Positions 1 to 8,584 of a stretch of DNA of 64,000 bases are shown here, piece after piece. Source of the DNA: a virus. The position numbers were made by a program, and so were the translations under genes. Every line of letters begins with the position of its first letter. The first letter of the stretch is position 1. The stretch lies in the IMG/VR virus record IMGVR_UViG_3300025168_000053, positions 16,262-80,261 of that record; one strand, 5' to 3'. The notes beneath the pieces are model-generated. The model made no database searches. It worked only from the letters and a program-made list of their open reading frames with translations, and was not told the DNA's origin.

Positions 1-29
1 AGCGGGATGTCGCTGCGGATAAGAAAAAT

Positions 30-260
30 ATGGAGAACAACATGATGAATGATCCAAAGAACTTTGGTAAATCAAAGGATGTTGTTTTTGACACTTCATG
101 GGATTTGATGAAGTTTGGCGATTGCCCAGTTTGTCTTGGCGATCATATGGCTTGCCCTACACCTGATGTTCCAATGTCAGCATGTGGGACTCGAAGAAAC
201 GCAATTAAACACATGATGCGAGGCAAAGGTGGAAGACCCCCAATGATCCTCCGCCAGTAA
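30..260 (+). CDS. Small zinc-binding protein with WDLMK tag (5' end may lie outside the window)
   Basis: Encodes 76 residues from the ATG at 30, but the frame stays open to the window edge, so this may be the C-terminal end of a longer protein. Residues 20-28 read FDTSWDLMK, a clean copy of the tag shared with ten other proteins here. It is followed by CPVC and two more cysteines (CPTP, ACGT), spacing that suggests a small zinc-binding unit, and a basic tail. The family is not recognised. It sits directly upstream of the neck/tail genes. Position and tag suggest a virion-related or accessory protein; this is inference. Confidence 0.6.
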   Translation: MENNMMNDPKNFGKSKDVVFDTSWDLMKFGDCPVCLGDHMACPTPDVPMSACGTRRNAIKHMMRGKGGRPPMILRQ

Positions 261-315
261 GGAGGGATAGACGCTGCCAGAAATCTTCAATCCAGGTCAT
301 CGGCCAAGTTCGCCT

Positions 316-1854
316 TTGTTCCCAGAAGAACTGGTATATTGTAGCGTTGATGACGTTGCCAATTTTCTTCAACTGCCCCTCCCCGATCCAGTGGCACTAT
401 CTGGCGATAGCATCGTTGCTGGTGATAATTTGAAATTGCCAATAACTGGTGCAAATTACAGGCGTTGGAAAATTGAGAAGGACACCTCAATTACTGTTTA
501 TGATGATGCAAATGCGCTTGGCGATACCTACACTGTATTGACCGTTGAAAGCGGCAGTAGTGGCAACGTCAATGTCATTGTTGAGCAAATAGCCAGCGAA
601 ACATATTCCACCGCCAATGGCGCACAAATACAAATCAATTCGGCATTAACCAATAGCAAAGAACGTGGATTGACGAAATCACAGGTTGAATCACTTATCC
701 GTGAAAAGCAAGATTACATTGATACCGTGTGCCGTATGACATGGAGGCCGCATATTGCTTCTGATCAGTATTACAATTTCACCACCTTCAAACCGTATAG
801 AAGACGGTATTATACTGATTATGTGGGTGCTGTTTATCTTCGACATAGGGCAGTTCAAAGAATCCTTCGTTTGAGCGTTTGGCAAGGCGACAAATACCGA
901 GAGTTGGGTTCGTCAATTGCTAAGTTTGAAGTTAAGCATAATTCAATCACCGCTACGGATAAGTTGTTCCTATGCCCTGGTGTGCCTCATACGGCTACGC
1001 TGGAACGTGGAAAGACTTTGACTACGTGGGATGGGGATTTTGGGCATAAAACAACCGCACAGAACATTGCGAATCTCATTAACAAAGATACGGCAACTTC
1101 ACGTGGAGATATTGCGATTGGGACTTTGACTGAGAATAGCAAACAACTCAATGTGGATAATGAGTATTTGGCAACGGCCAATAGTGATGAAGGAGATGGA
1201 TTTGTCACTATCTCATCTATGCGTTCAACAGAAGAAGGTGAGGATTCAACCATTGCTACAACCAATCGAGAGGCTTTTGAGTTCTCATTGGTGCATGACC
1301 CTGAAAGCGCAATCACTAATGTTGATGGATCGAACTTTACCGTTGCTAATGGAAGCACCTTTAGCGAAAGAATAGGGTTGGTTTTTTACACCAAATCGGA
1401 AACAACTTATGTTGCTCGATGTAGCCGTTTGGCGAATGTATTCACTGTTCAAGCCGAGTTGGTGGCAGGTTTTACATCAAATCTGGCAACTGATATTGTA
1501 GTGAAGCAATTGCGATTCAAAACCGACATCATAGATGAAGCCCGTCAAAAGGATTGGTGGGCTATGGAGGATAACGGGGCAATCATGTTCAACAATCAAT
1601 ATCCGTTCTATGAAAACCATTCAATCAAAGTATCATACATATTTGGAGAGCGATATTTGGATAAGGTCATTAAAGAGGCTTGCATCAAAATGGTTTGCAT
1701 GGATATATACCTCACTGATGATTATACAGTTCTTTTCCCAGAAGGAACAAGCAACATAGACTTGAATACAAAAGTGCAAAAGTTGGATGAAGAAGTCAAG
1801 CGAATGTTAATTCCTTATCAAGAAACAATCATTGTTGCAGGGATGGGTGGTTAA
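316..1854 (+). CDS. Putative head-tail adaptor (connector) protein
   Basis: Encodes 512 residues. An N-terminal helical segment around residues 115-145 (KSQVESLIREKQDYIDTVC) followed by a WRP strand is of the type seen in gp6-like neck adaptors. A long inserted region (about 200-400) looks beta-rich and Ig-like, and the C-terminus returns to a helical ending. It is the first gene of a neck/tail order (adaptor, small coiled coil, terminator, tube), which supports the role more than the sequence does. The TTG at 316 has no ribosome binding site. A CTG at 274, in frame, lies 7 nt after a perfect GGAGGG (261-266) and would add 14 residues; this is a better start if CTG is used. Function is inferred from order. 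Confidence 0.55.
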   Translation: MFPEELVYCSVDDVANFLQLPLPDPVALSGDSIVAGDNLKLPITGANYRRWKIEKDTSITVYDDANALGDTYTVLTVESGSSGNVNVIVEQIASETYSTANGAQIQINSALTNSKERGLTKSQVESLIREKQDYIDTVCRMTWRPHIASDQYYNFTTFKPYRRRYYTDYVGAVYLRHRAVQRILRLSVWQGDKYRELGSSIAKFEVKHNSITATDKLFLCPGVPHTATLERGKTLTTWDGDFGHKTTAQNIANLINKDTATSRGDIAIGTLTENSKQLNVDNEYLATANSDEGDGFVTISSMRSTEEGEDSTIATTNREAFEFSLVHDPESAITNVDGSNFTVANGSTFSERIGLVFYTKSETTYVARCSRLANVFTVQAELVAGFTSNLATDIVVKQLRFKTDIIDEARQKDWWAMEDNGAIMFNNQYPFYENHSIKVSYIFGERYLDKVIKEACIKMVCMDIYLTDDYTVLFPEGTSNIDLNTKVQKLDEEVKRMLIPYQETIIVAGMGG

Positions 1855-1881
1855 ATGCTCTTTCTTTTTATGGAGATGTAT

Positions 1882-2127
1882 ATGAAAGAACTATCAAAGT
1901 CTTTCAAGGACATAGCCCGTTCAACTGAGGCTGCTATCAAAGGCGAATCGGATTATCGAAAACAAATTAAAGATCGTGAAATTAAAATGGCTGAAGCCGA
2001 TAGTGATAGCATTGAGATGGATGATGAAGAAATTGATAGAAACGTATCTATACTTGCAGAATCAAGCCCTTACAAGAGAAAGGTTGATGAGGATTTGAAA
2101 CGCACTTTGAAAGCGATGAATAGGTGA
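1882..2127 (+). CDS. Small charged helical protein of the neck region
   Basis: Encodes 81 residues, highly charged and predicted helical, with alternating acidic and basic stretches (for example EIDRNVSILAES). The ATG at 1882 is chosen because GGAG at 1872-1875 lies 6 nt upstream; an earlier ATG at 1855 directly follows the previous stop. No family is recognised. It lies between the putative adaptor and the putative tail terminator, where tailed viruses often carry a small head-closure or neck protein, but the sequence alone does not show that role. Confidence 0.55.
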   Translation: MKELSKSFKDIARSTEAAIKGESDYRKQIKDREIKMAEADSDSIEMDDEEIDRNVSILAESSPYKRKVDEDLKRTLKAMNR

Positions 2128-2133
2128 TAATTT

Positions 2134-2571
2134 ATGGCTAAAGATGCTTTGTTTGCTATTCGAGATTTGTTGGACTCAAATTGGAATATCTCGCCAAAAC
2201 CTTCTATTGAGGATATTGCAGTATTGGATCGTGGCGAAGGTAAAAGAGGCCGACTTCAAGATCACGATGTCATCCGACTTTTTGAAACGGCTCATAACGA
2301 GGCGCAACCAGAATTGCTCTTTGATTTTGTAAATATAAACGTCAATTTGACGATTGATATTCGCACCGTCAAGAGTCGAGAGCGTCTTGCCGCCCTCCGT
2401 GACGAGGTTCGACGCATCATTCATAAGCACAGAAAGGGCAACAATACCGACTTTGATAGGGTTATCTTCAAGACGAGAACCGATTTGTCGGACCGTAGTA
2501 AGAGGTTCTTTCGATACACAATGCAAGCCGAAGTGATCACGTTTGCTGATGCTTTAGAAACAATAACATGA
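2134..2571 (+). CDS. Putative tail terminator/completion protein
   Basis: Encodes 145 residues starting at an ATG preceded by AGGTGAT. The order (helix, strand with a dense run VNINVNLTIDIRT, helix LRDEVRRIIHKHR, then strands ending in YTMQAEVITF) fits the small alpha/beta tail terminator or completion proteins of long-tailed viruses. It sits immediately before the tail tube gene, the usual place for the terminator. The family is assigned from fold pattern and gene order, not from a diagnostic motif. Confidence 0.5.
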   Translation: MAKDALFAIRDLLDSNWNISPKPSIEDIAVLDRGEGKRGRLQDHDVIRLFETAHNEAQPELLFDFVNINVNLTIDIRTVKSRERLAALRDEVRRIIHKHRKGNNTDFDRVIFKTRTDLSDRSKRFFRYTMQAEVITFADALETIT

Positions 2572-2581
2572 GGAATGAAAA

Positions 2582-4771
2582 ATGGTTGGAACGATATTCA
2601 AGGGTGACGTAGCCGAAGTGTCATGGGGCAAAGAAACAGGATTGATGGCGACTGGCACAGGTTCAGCAACAGGATGGACTCACACCTCTAAATCGGGCAA
2701 TACAAGCCTCATCACCATTGGAACAGCCAATTATTGGCATACAGGAAGTGGAAATGATGTTGAAATCCCAGACAATGCTCTTGTTGGCTGCATTATGAGA
2801 ATTACAGGTGGAAGTGCCTTCGCATTAGATGACCATGCTTCAACAAAACGCACGTATTATGTGATTGCTAACGATACTACGGCTGGAACAATTACCGTTC
2901 AACCCTCGCTTGTCACCGCAGCAGGTGGATCTTCACACGCCGCCACAACCGATTTGCTTATTCTTGATTCACTACGATCTCCAACTTTTGAATCGGCTAT
3001 GACCGATGCTGCACAGCAGGTTAAGACTGATCAGTTCTTTGGACTTCTTGACAACTTCTCTCTCCCTGAGCCTGAGATTGATGTTCGCAAACAACACATC
3101 ATCGGCATGGGTCGAGATGTCAATGTTTTGACAAGTGGCCGTGAAACGCTTGCTGGCGGTTCTTTCGCCCTTAACGCTCACACCCTTCGGTGGATGAAGT
3201 ATGCGCTTGGAGGCCATGTAGCAAAGAGCAAAGGCGAGTTTGTCACGCTTTCCGATGGCTCAGGCGGCATTACAGGCGGAGAACAACCGCTTAACATCAA
3301 GGCCGCAACTAAAGTGTATCAAGCACAGCAATACGGAACAGCCGACACCGATACCCTTAGTGCTGTTTCATCAAGCACTTTGACAGGAACAAGCAGTTTG
3401 GTTTCAGGTGATCATGTTCTTGTTGGGGCAAAGACCAACACTTCAACAGATGCAGCAAGTATAATTACACTTCTCACAAACATTGCCGCCGACACTCACG
3501 TATCGGTTGATACTTCAAATGGAGGCATATTCAAAACCCTAAGCAACACAGGCGATGTTTTGTTTGGGTCATATACAGGCATTGACGCACTAAATCTAAC
3601 AGGGGCGGCAGATATTGATACTGGCGCATTAGCAAGAGCAGCAGCATCAGGGAATACCGTTTATCTCCTTGCCCCTCTTACTGCCGTCATATCTCGAAGA
3701 GATGTTCGAGTAAAGGTTGGTGCAACAATACGGGCATTATTCACAGCAGGTGATTATATCCAAATCATTGACAAAGATACGCACACTATTCCTGGTCAAG
3801 ACGACACCTTGCCGACAGTATTCAAGAATGAGATTCGACGGGTTATTGCTGTTGATGGTGATTACGTTTATGTCGAAGAACCGTTCTTTTTCGCTCACGC
3901 TGTTGGATCGGCTGGTGTTGAAAGACTTCAATACACCGCAACGGATTTAAGAGGAAGTCCAAACATTGATGCAACAACAAAAGAACTCCAATTCGGCGTT
4001 GAACACACCCTATTTGGTGACACTTCTCTTCCAACATTTATGATTGAGCAATCATTCCGCAGGGATAACGCAACACCTGGTTCTAATCAGTTGCTACGCC
4101 TTTACAATGGATGCAAAGTTCAAGGAATCTCCTTTGCAGCAAATACTGAGGGTGAAGTTAAGTTGCAGGTTGATTATGAAGGTGGCCGACACTACACAGA
4201 TACGGCAAATGCGTTCACGCCTCACCGCATGTTTGAGAATACTGCAAACACAGCAATTAACAGGAAAGCATCTGGAATTGCAGTTAATGGAGAGAAGCCA
4301 TACCTATTCCAAGACTTGAACTTTGAAGTCTTTGGCCGACCTGTTCTAAGAGCATCACAGGTTGATTTTACCATCGCTAATGGGAATCAAGCACGACACT
4401 TTATTCGAGGGTATGAAGGGGCTACAACCGATTCAGATCAAGTTCAACTTGGTGCAGTTCAAATGCCTCTTGATATTACAGAAGCACAGCGAGAATACAC
4501 CTTTTCCTTTACTGCCATGATCGAAGATGACCAACTTTGGGAACAGATTCGCACACGCAAGCATCATCAAAACACAAACGACATTACATTGAGCATGAAA
4601 AAGCGTGGAAGCAGTAGCACACGTGAAAATGCAACAATTACAATTGAGGATTATACCATCATTAAGGCCGACCATCAAATGCCAGAAGACAAAGGGGCAG
4701 TTATGGTTCAAGTCGAACTGGCGGTCCGACACCTCAAAGTGACGGAGAACTCGCCTTATTTCACGCTTTGA
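2582..4771 (+). CDS. Major tail (tube) protein
   Basis: Encodes 729 residues, long for a tube protein. The first part (MVGTIFKGDVAEVSWGKE) and especially the C-terminal part, with FRRDNATPGSNQLLRLYNGC, KVQGISFAANTEGEVKLQVD, FEVFGRPVLRASQVDFTI and a final TIEDYTIIKADH stretch, follow the pattern of tail tube proteins, in which a receptor strand, a G-x-SF strand and a long hairpin recur. A large Ser/Thr/Gly-rich insert (about residues 210-430) may be an exposed decoration domain. It starts at an ATG 10 nt after the upstream stop and is followed by the candidate promoter at 4775. High confidence that it is structural; the tube role fits its position before the chaperone pair and tape measure. 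Confidence 0.65.
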   Translation: MVGTIFKGDVAEVSWGKETGLMATGTGSATGWTHTSKSGNTSLITIGTANYWHTGSGNDVEIPDNALVGCIMRITGGSAFALDDHASTKRTYYVIANDTTAGTITVQPSLVTAAGGSSHAATTDLLILDSLRSPTFESAMTDAAQQVKTDQFFGLLDNFSLPEPEIDVRKQHIIGMGRDVNVLTSGRETLAGGSFALNAHTLRWMKYALGGHVAKSKGEFVTLSDGSGGITGGEQPLNIKAATKVYQAQQYGTADTDTLSAVSSSTLTGTSSLVSGDHVLVGAKTNTSTDAASIITLLTNIAADTHVSVDTSNGGIFKTLSNTGDVLFGSYTGIDALNLTGAADIDTGALARAAASGNTVYLLAPLTAVISRRDVRVKVGATIRALFTAGDYIQIIDKDTHTIPGQDDTLPTVFKNEIRRVIAVDGDYVYVEEPFFFAHAVGSAGVERLQYTATDLRGSPNIDATTKELQFGVEHTLFGDTSLPTFMIEQSFRRDNATPGSNQLLRLYNGCKVQGISFAANTEGEVKLQVDYEGGRHYTDTANAFTPHRMFENTANTAINRKASGIAVNGEKPYLFQDLNFEVFGRPVLRASQVDFTIANGNQARHFIRGYEGATTDSDQVQLGAVQMPLDITEAQREYTFSFTAMIEDDQLWEQIRTRKHHQNTNDITLSMKKRGSSSTRENATITIEDYTIIKADHQMPEDKGAVMVQVELAVRHLKVTENSPYFTL

Positions 4772-4774
4772 TGA

Positions 4775-4786
4775 TGAGGCTTTAAG
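4775..4786 (+). promoter_or_regulatory. Candidate promoter element TGAGGCTTTAAG
   Basis: The 12-mer TGAGGCTTTAAG lies 3 nt past the tail tube stop codon and about 26 nt before the ATG at 4812. The same 12-mer occurs on the minus strand at 40676-40687, with near copies at 44649-44659 and 48342-48353, each 20-45 nt upstream of a start codon. The T/A core after a purine-rich stretch resembles an archaeal BRE/TATA pair. Promoter function is inferred. Confidence 0.4.
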
Positions 4787-4811
4787 ACAAAAGAAAACAA
4801 CGGTGAATACA

Positions 4812-5168
4812 ATGCGATTAACGGGAACTGTGAATGTTGATGGAAAGCGAGTAAGTTTAGATTGGCGAATTGACGGCATATCTGTCAAGGCTGGACCAGG
4901 GCTATCAGCCGATGATGTCCGAGTTCATACCTCAATTCCCGATTTGGCGGCATCTGTTCGTGGCGCACCTGCGCCTCTAAAAGAAGTCGAAACAAACCGA
5001 TGGGATGCAATGACTGTCACCGATCTTCGAGTCGAATTAACAAACCGAGGATTGACTGTATCTGGTAAAAAGGATGAACTGATTGCACGTTTGCTCGAAT
5101 ACGATGCCGAACCTGTTGAAGAAGAAGTTGTTGAAGAAGGAGAGGATGAGGATGAGCAATCCGAATAA
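4812..5168 (+). CDS. SAP-domain protein in the tail gene cluster
   Basis: Encodes 118 residues from the ATG at 4812 (GGTGA 5 nt upstream; a GTG at 4803 is the alternative). The N-terminal half is a small beta domain. Residues about 65-100, with MTVTDLRVELTNRGL and SGKKDELIARLLEYD, form a clear SAP motif (helix-turn-helix DNA/RNA-binding fold with the usual GxKxxLIxRL core). A short acidic tail ends the protein. Its place between the tail tube and the tail chaperones is unusual for a nucleic-acid-binding domain. It overlaps the next gene by 17 nt. The role is unknown. Confidence 0.65.
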   Translation: MRLTGTVNVDGKRVSLDWRIDGISVKAGPGLSADDVRVHTSIPDLAASVRGAPAPLKEVETNRWDAMTVTDLRVELTNRGLTVSGKKDELIARLLEYDAEPVEEEVVEEGEDEDEQSE

Positions 5169-5511
5169 TCCCTTTGTATTAAGCAACAAACCTCAACGCC
5201 ACGAATTAGAAACCCCAGTTGGTTTGTTGGTTGTTTATGTCAAACCCTTGTCTTGGGTTGAGCAGCAAGAGGCCATGTCACAATTCGTTTCATTCAAAAC
5301 AGGAGAAGATGGAGGACTTGCGCCGAACATTGATTTGGGCGGTTATTGGAAATATGTCTTGACGAATTGTATTCAAAAGACTGAGCCAAACCTCAGCAAA
5401 AAAGACCTTCTCAATCTTACGCCAGAAGTAGGGGCTGTTATCAAAACAGTTCTCCCAGACCTCAATGAAATCATCGGACAATTTGCGGCTGGTGTAAGCC
5501 CTTTGGATTGA
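5152..5511 (+). CDS. Tail assembly chaperone, short form (gpG-like)
   Basis: Encodes 119 residues beginning MSNPNNPFVLSNKPQ; the ATG at 5152 overlaps the end of the SAP-domain gene, and a purine-rich GGAGAGGATGAG lies upstream. Its location two genes before the tape measure, its size, and a slippery heptamer two codons before its stop (5499-5505) identify it as the G part of a G/GT pair. In the known systems the short form and a minor frameshifted long form coat the tape measure during tail assembly. No sequence motif alone proves the role; the call rests on arrangement and frameshift site. Confidence 0.6.
   Translation: MSNPNNPFVLSNKPQRHELETPVGLLVVYVKPLSWVEQQEAMSQFVSFKTGEDGGLAPNIDLGGYWKYVLTNCIQKTEPNLSKKDLLNLTPEVGAVIKTVLPDLNEIIGQFAAGVSPLD
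5499..5505 (+). other. Programmed -1 frameshift slippery site (CCCTTTG)
   Basis: In the reading frame of the short chaperone the bases read C CCT TTG, a perfect X XXY YYZ heptamer, two codons before the TGA at 5509-5511. The -1 frame is open from 5469 through the next ORF to 5870. Slippage would therefore give a fused product of about 239 residues. The lambda G/T site, GGGAAAG, has the same form. The downstream ORF's own TTG start overlaps the stop, so a fusion explains its expression well. Confidence 0.65.
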
Positions 5512-5870
5512 CTTACGAGGATTTAGTTTCATTCCTCGATGAAGATTTAGATGAAGATGAGCGACCCGATCTCAATGTCACTCAGGCAACAATACTTTCT
5601 TATCAAGCAATCACTTTTGGTCTTGGAACTCATTTTGGTTGCCCCCCTCACTTTTGGGATGATCAACCACCAGACCGTGTTATGCTTGATTACATGATTA
5701 TGCGAGCAGCAAATGAAAAGAAAGCGGAGATGCTTGAGAGAATGAAAAAACAGGCTGAAAGGCAAATGAAACACGGAAGAGGCAATAAGGGGCAACCTAT
5801 ACGCACAACGAGCGATGGCGACTCTTTAGATGATTTCTTTGAGCGACATAATCAAAAAGTGATGGAGTGA
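5508..5870 (+). CDS. Tail assembly chaperone, T part (expressed by -1 frameshift)
   Basis: Encodes up to 120 residues, starting acidic (FLDEDLDEDERPD), then a hydrophobic helical part (ATILSYQAITFGLGTH) and a basic charged helix (EKKAEMLERMKKQAERQMKH). A TTG at 5508 is the only local start, and it overlaps the stop of the short form. Expression as a -1 fusion at 5499-5505 is more likely than independent initiation. It ends 4 nt before the tape measure start. By analogy, the T part recruits the tube protein while the G part coats the tape measure. Confidence 0.6.
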   Translation: MTYEDLVSFLDEDLDEDERPDLNVTQATILSYQAITFGLGTHFGCPPHFWDDQPPDRVMLDYMIMRAANEKKAEMLERMKKQAERQMKHGRGNKGQPIRTTSDGDSLDDFFERHNQKVME

Positions 5871-5874
5871 TAAA

Positions 5875-7302
5875 ATGTCCGATGAGATGAATAAGTTTCT
5901 ATCGGCACAGTCCAAGTTGAACACCCTTGCGAAAGAACAGGGTAAATCAATGAACATTCTTAACATGAAATACAAATTGATTAACAAAACATTAGGTCCA
6001 TTTTATCGCAAGTATGTTGATTTGAAAAATACTGCTGAAACCGTAGTGGATGTTTTTGAAGAGGTCGGTGCTTCGACTGAAAAATTGGCTAAGGCAACCG
6101 ATCTTCTTCTAAAGCCAGTGACAGGAGTTTTGAAAGCATTCACCCAAATAAACACAATTATGATTTTTGTTTTAGGCGCATTTGCATTGGTTGGTGCGGC
6201 TATATTTTTACTCACCAAATCATTTGGAGGTGGTGAATCGGCCTTTGCCGCTTTCGGAATGGTTGTTGAGGCAGGTAAAGGTGTCATTGAGGCTTTTATG
6301 GGTGTTGTAAGTGCTGTCGGAGATGCGGTGGGCGGTATTGACTTTGAAGGGTCGGCAGGGGTGTTTATACCAATGTTAGAAGGTATTTTTGTATTCCTTT
6401 CAAACATCCTCACCTTGTATCTTACTTTCATTGGTGCGGTATTGACTGGAATTGGAGATATTGTCACACGTATGGATGAAGCGGGTATGTTTCAAAGGAT
6501 CGTGGATGCCTTCGGAACATTCTTTGGTCTTGTCGGCATGGCTTTAGGAATCATAATGGATGCGTTTGATGATACAGGAATTACAATGGATGATTTAATT
6601 TCAGGTATTGAGAACGCTGTAAATGGATTTGTCAATTTCTTGTTCAACAGTGGACTCATTGAGTTTGCAGTTCAAGTGATTGAATACGTTGCGGTGTTTT
6701 ATGGCGTATTAGCAGTTGTTATTGCTTCTGTTATTGCACTTTTCATCAAGATTTGGGGAATTGTTGGCCCCCCATTGGTTCGATTTGTTAGTGCGTTTTT
6801 CAGTTTCCTTGAGCCAATTATTCGGATTGTGACGGGAATAATCGGACTAATTATGAATGCAATTATGGGGCTTATTGGCTGGCTTGCGCCATATTTTGAG
6901 GATGCGATGGATGGCCTAATGTATATCCTTGAGCCGATTCTTGACGTTATCACCACGATTATTGATGGGGCTTCGGAAGCACTTTCATTTGGAGGCGATC
7001 TATTGGGCGGTGCTGCTGATTTCATGGGCTTTAATGACGGCGGAGTAGCAAGTGGACCGAAAAGCGGCTATCCAGTCACACTACACGGAACGGAGGCAGT
7101 TGTCCCTCTTCCAGATGGTCGAACAATCCCCGTATCAATCAAAGGCGGCATGGGGGGCGGTTCATCCACCAATACCAACATTACAATCAATGTAAGCGGT
7201 GGAGGGAATGCTAAAGAAATCGCAAAGGCCGTCAGCGATGAAGTAAGTAAAGTCATGAGAAACCGTTCAAGGGGCGGCAACTTCACAAGAGGGGTGATTT
7301 GA
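5875..7302 (+). CDS. Tape measure protein
   Basis: Encodes 475 residues. The N-terminal 90 residues are helical and charged; a hydrophobic region about residues 94-390 contains several transmembrane-like segments (IMIFVLGAFALVGAAIFLL and others). The C-terminal part has GGVASGPKSGYPVTLHG and TEAVVPLPDGRTIPV (about 393-420), a typical tape measure ending, then a Gly/Ser/Asn strand region. Tape measures set tail length at about 0.15 nm per residue, so this one predicts a tail of roughly 70 nm; that figure is an inference. The ATG follows the chaperone stop by 4 nt and the gene is followed without gap by the distal tail gene. Confidence 0.8.
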   Translation: MSDEMNKFLSAQSKLNTLAKEQGKSMNILNMKYKLINKTLGPFYRKYVDLKNTAETVVDVFEEVGASTEKLAKATDLLLKPVTGVLKAFTQINTIMIFVLGAFALVGAAIFLLTKSFGGGESAFAAFGMVVEAGKGVIEAFMGVVSAVGDAVGGIDFEGSAGVFIPMLEGIFVFLSNILTLYLTFIGAVLTGIGDIVTRMDEAGMFQRIVDAFGTFFGLVGMALGIIMDAFDDTGITMDDLISGIENAVNGFVNFLFNSGLIEFAVQVIEYVAVFYGVLAVVIASVIALFIKIWGIVGPPLVRFVSAFFSFLEPIIRIVTGIIGLIMNAIMGLIGWLAPYFEDAMDGLMYILEPILDVITTIIDGASEALSFGGDLLGGAADFMGFNDGGVASGPKSGYPVTLHGTEAVVPLPDGRTIPVSIKGGMGGGSSTNTNITINVSGGGNAKEIAKAVSDEVSKVMRNRSRGGNFTRGVI

Positions 7303-8583
7303 TTGCCAAAGATTCAATTGATACGAAGGGATAGCACTATCATAGAACTCGAAGCAACAAGCATCGGCATTTCGATCCAACGCAACGTTTTGGTTCACCC
7401 TATTCCTTTGTTGGCGACACGTGCAGCGTTGGACCTTAACCAACCTCAAGTTGGCATTGTTATTGATGGAATTATTACCGATGATGAAGAAGCAAAAGGG
7501 GCTTCGGCTGCTGAATTAACTCTTGATTTATCCCTTGCATTTGGAAATGCAGGTGCAACTTCATGGTATCTATCCGCCCTTCCAAACGGATTCGCATTGG
7601 GTGGCGGTCTTGGCGCAAATTGGCCTAACATCAAAACACAAATCCATTTAGCAACAATCAAGTTTCAAACCAAAGGCCAAGTTGTGGCTGGACTGGGTGA
7701 AGCAAATGAAATTAGGCTGTATAATGGCAGTTTAGCGAATACAGTTGCTACAAAAAGCGTCATCAATGTGAACGTTTCATCCACCACCAACACATCAACG
7801 CTTTCAACGGCCATTGTAAATGCTTTGAATGCGGCAAGTATCAAAGTTGATACTGCAACCGTATCTCTTTCATCCCATGTCACCGTTTCAACCAAAGCAG
7901 GTCAAGCGGCGGCAGTATCATATCAAAATCAAAACGGTTCAATCGGAACATACTCGAATGAAATGATTTCAATAAGAAACGTTCAAACAGGAGAATTAGG
8001 CAATACGATTACAAACGTGATGAAACAAAGTGGAACGAGCAATACCTCATGGGAGAAGCAATTCTTTGTCACCAATATGACTGGCGGTGTTGATGGAATA
8101 CAGATGACACGTGGAGATAAATTACAAGACCTCATCAACGCTGTGACAAATCCAAGTGCTGGTGGTGCTTTAATTAGTCCACAGGTATTGACTGGATCGG
8201 CAATTGACTTGCCAGATTCTATTGCTTCTTTTGATTCAGCGCAATTTTTACGCATAGATCAAGCAAAGTCTGTTAAAAAATACATTGTAGGAGTTCGCAT
8301 CCCCTATGAATCGCTTGTTTCATCAGCATCAGGCAACAGGGAATTGAGGCAATTCTTGATACCTGCTGGACCAGGAACCGACCATTCGGCAATATCGAAT
8401 ACTGAATCTTATGACCCAGTGGATATTATCAACAACAAGGCAGTTCGCCCAAACCCGTTTTTGAGGCAAGGTGTGGCTATACCAGTTGTTGTTCAATCCT
8501 TCGACCCTGGTTATGAAGCGGGTGATTCGGTGTGGACTTATCAAATCAACCTCGCACCAGTTGAACAGTTGGTGGGGTTGTGA
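7303..8583 (+). CDS. Putative distal tail/baseplate protein
   Basis: Encodes 426 residues from a TTG that directly follows the tape measure stop. The beginning (strand-rich, PKIQLIRRDSTIIELEATS) and the closing part (KSVKKYIVGVRIPYESL and YQINLAPVEQLVGL) look like a beta-sandwich tail tip protein. The middle is Ser/Thr/Asn-rich. The first gene after the tape measure is commonly the distal tail (Dit-like) protein, which is the main reason for the call. No catalytic motif is visible. Confidence 0.5.
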   Translation: MPKIQLIRRDSTIIELEATSIGISIQRNVLVHPIPLLATRAALDLNQPQVGIVIDGIITDDEEAKGASAAELTLDLSLAFGNAGATSWYLSALPNGFALGGGLGANWPNIKTQIHLATIKFQTKGQVVAGLGEANEIRLYNGSLANTVATKSVINVNVSSTTNTSTLSTAIVNALNAASIKVDTATVSLSSHVTVSTKAGQAAAVSYQNQNGSIGTYSNEMISIRNVQTGELGNTITNVMKQSGTSNTSWEKQFFVTNMTGGVDGIQMTRGDKLQDLINAVTNPSAGGALISPQVLTGSAIDLPDSIASFDSAQFLRIDQAKSVKKYIVGVRIPYESLVSSASGNRELRQFLIPAGPGTDHSAISNTESYDPVDIINNKAVRPNPFLRQGVAIPVVVQSFDPGYEAGDSVWTYQINLAPVEQLVGL

Positions 8584-8584
8584 A

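Noticed and set aside
5000-5020. WDAM in the SAP protein and AWDLPF in the 46033 gene as further copies of the tag
   Set aside because: They lack the F four residues before W or the closing hydrophobic-Lys pattern; treated as chance.
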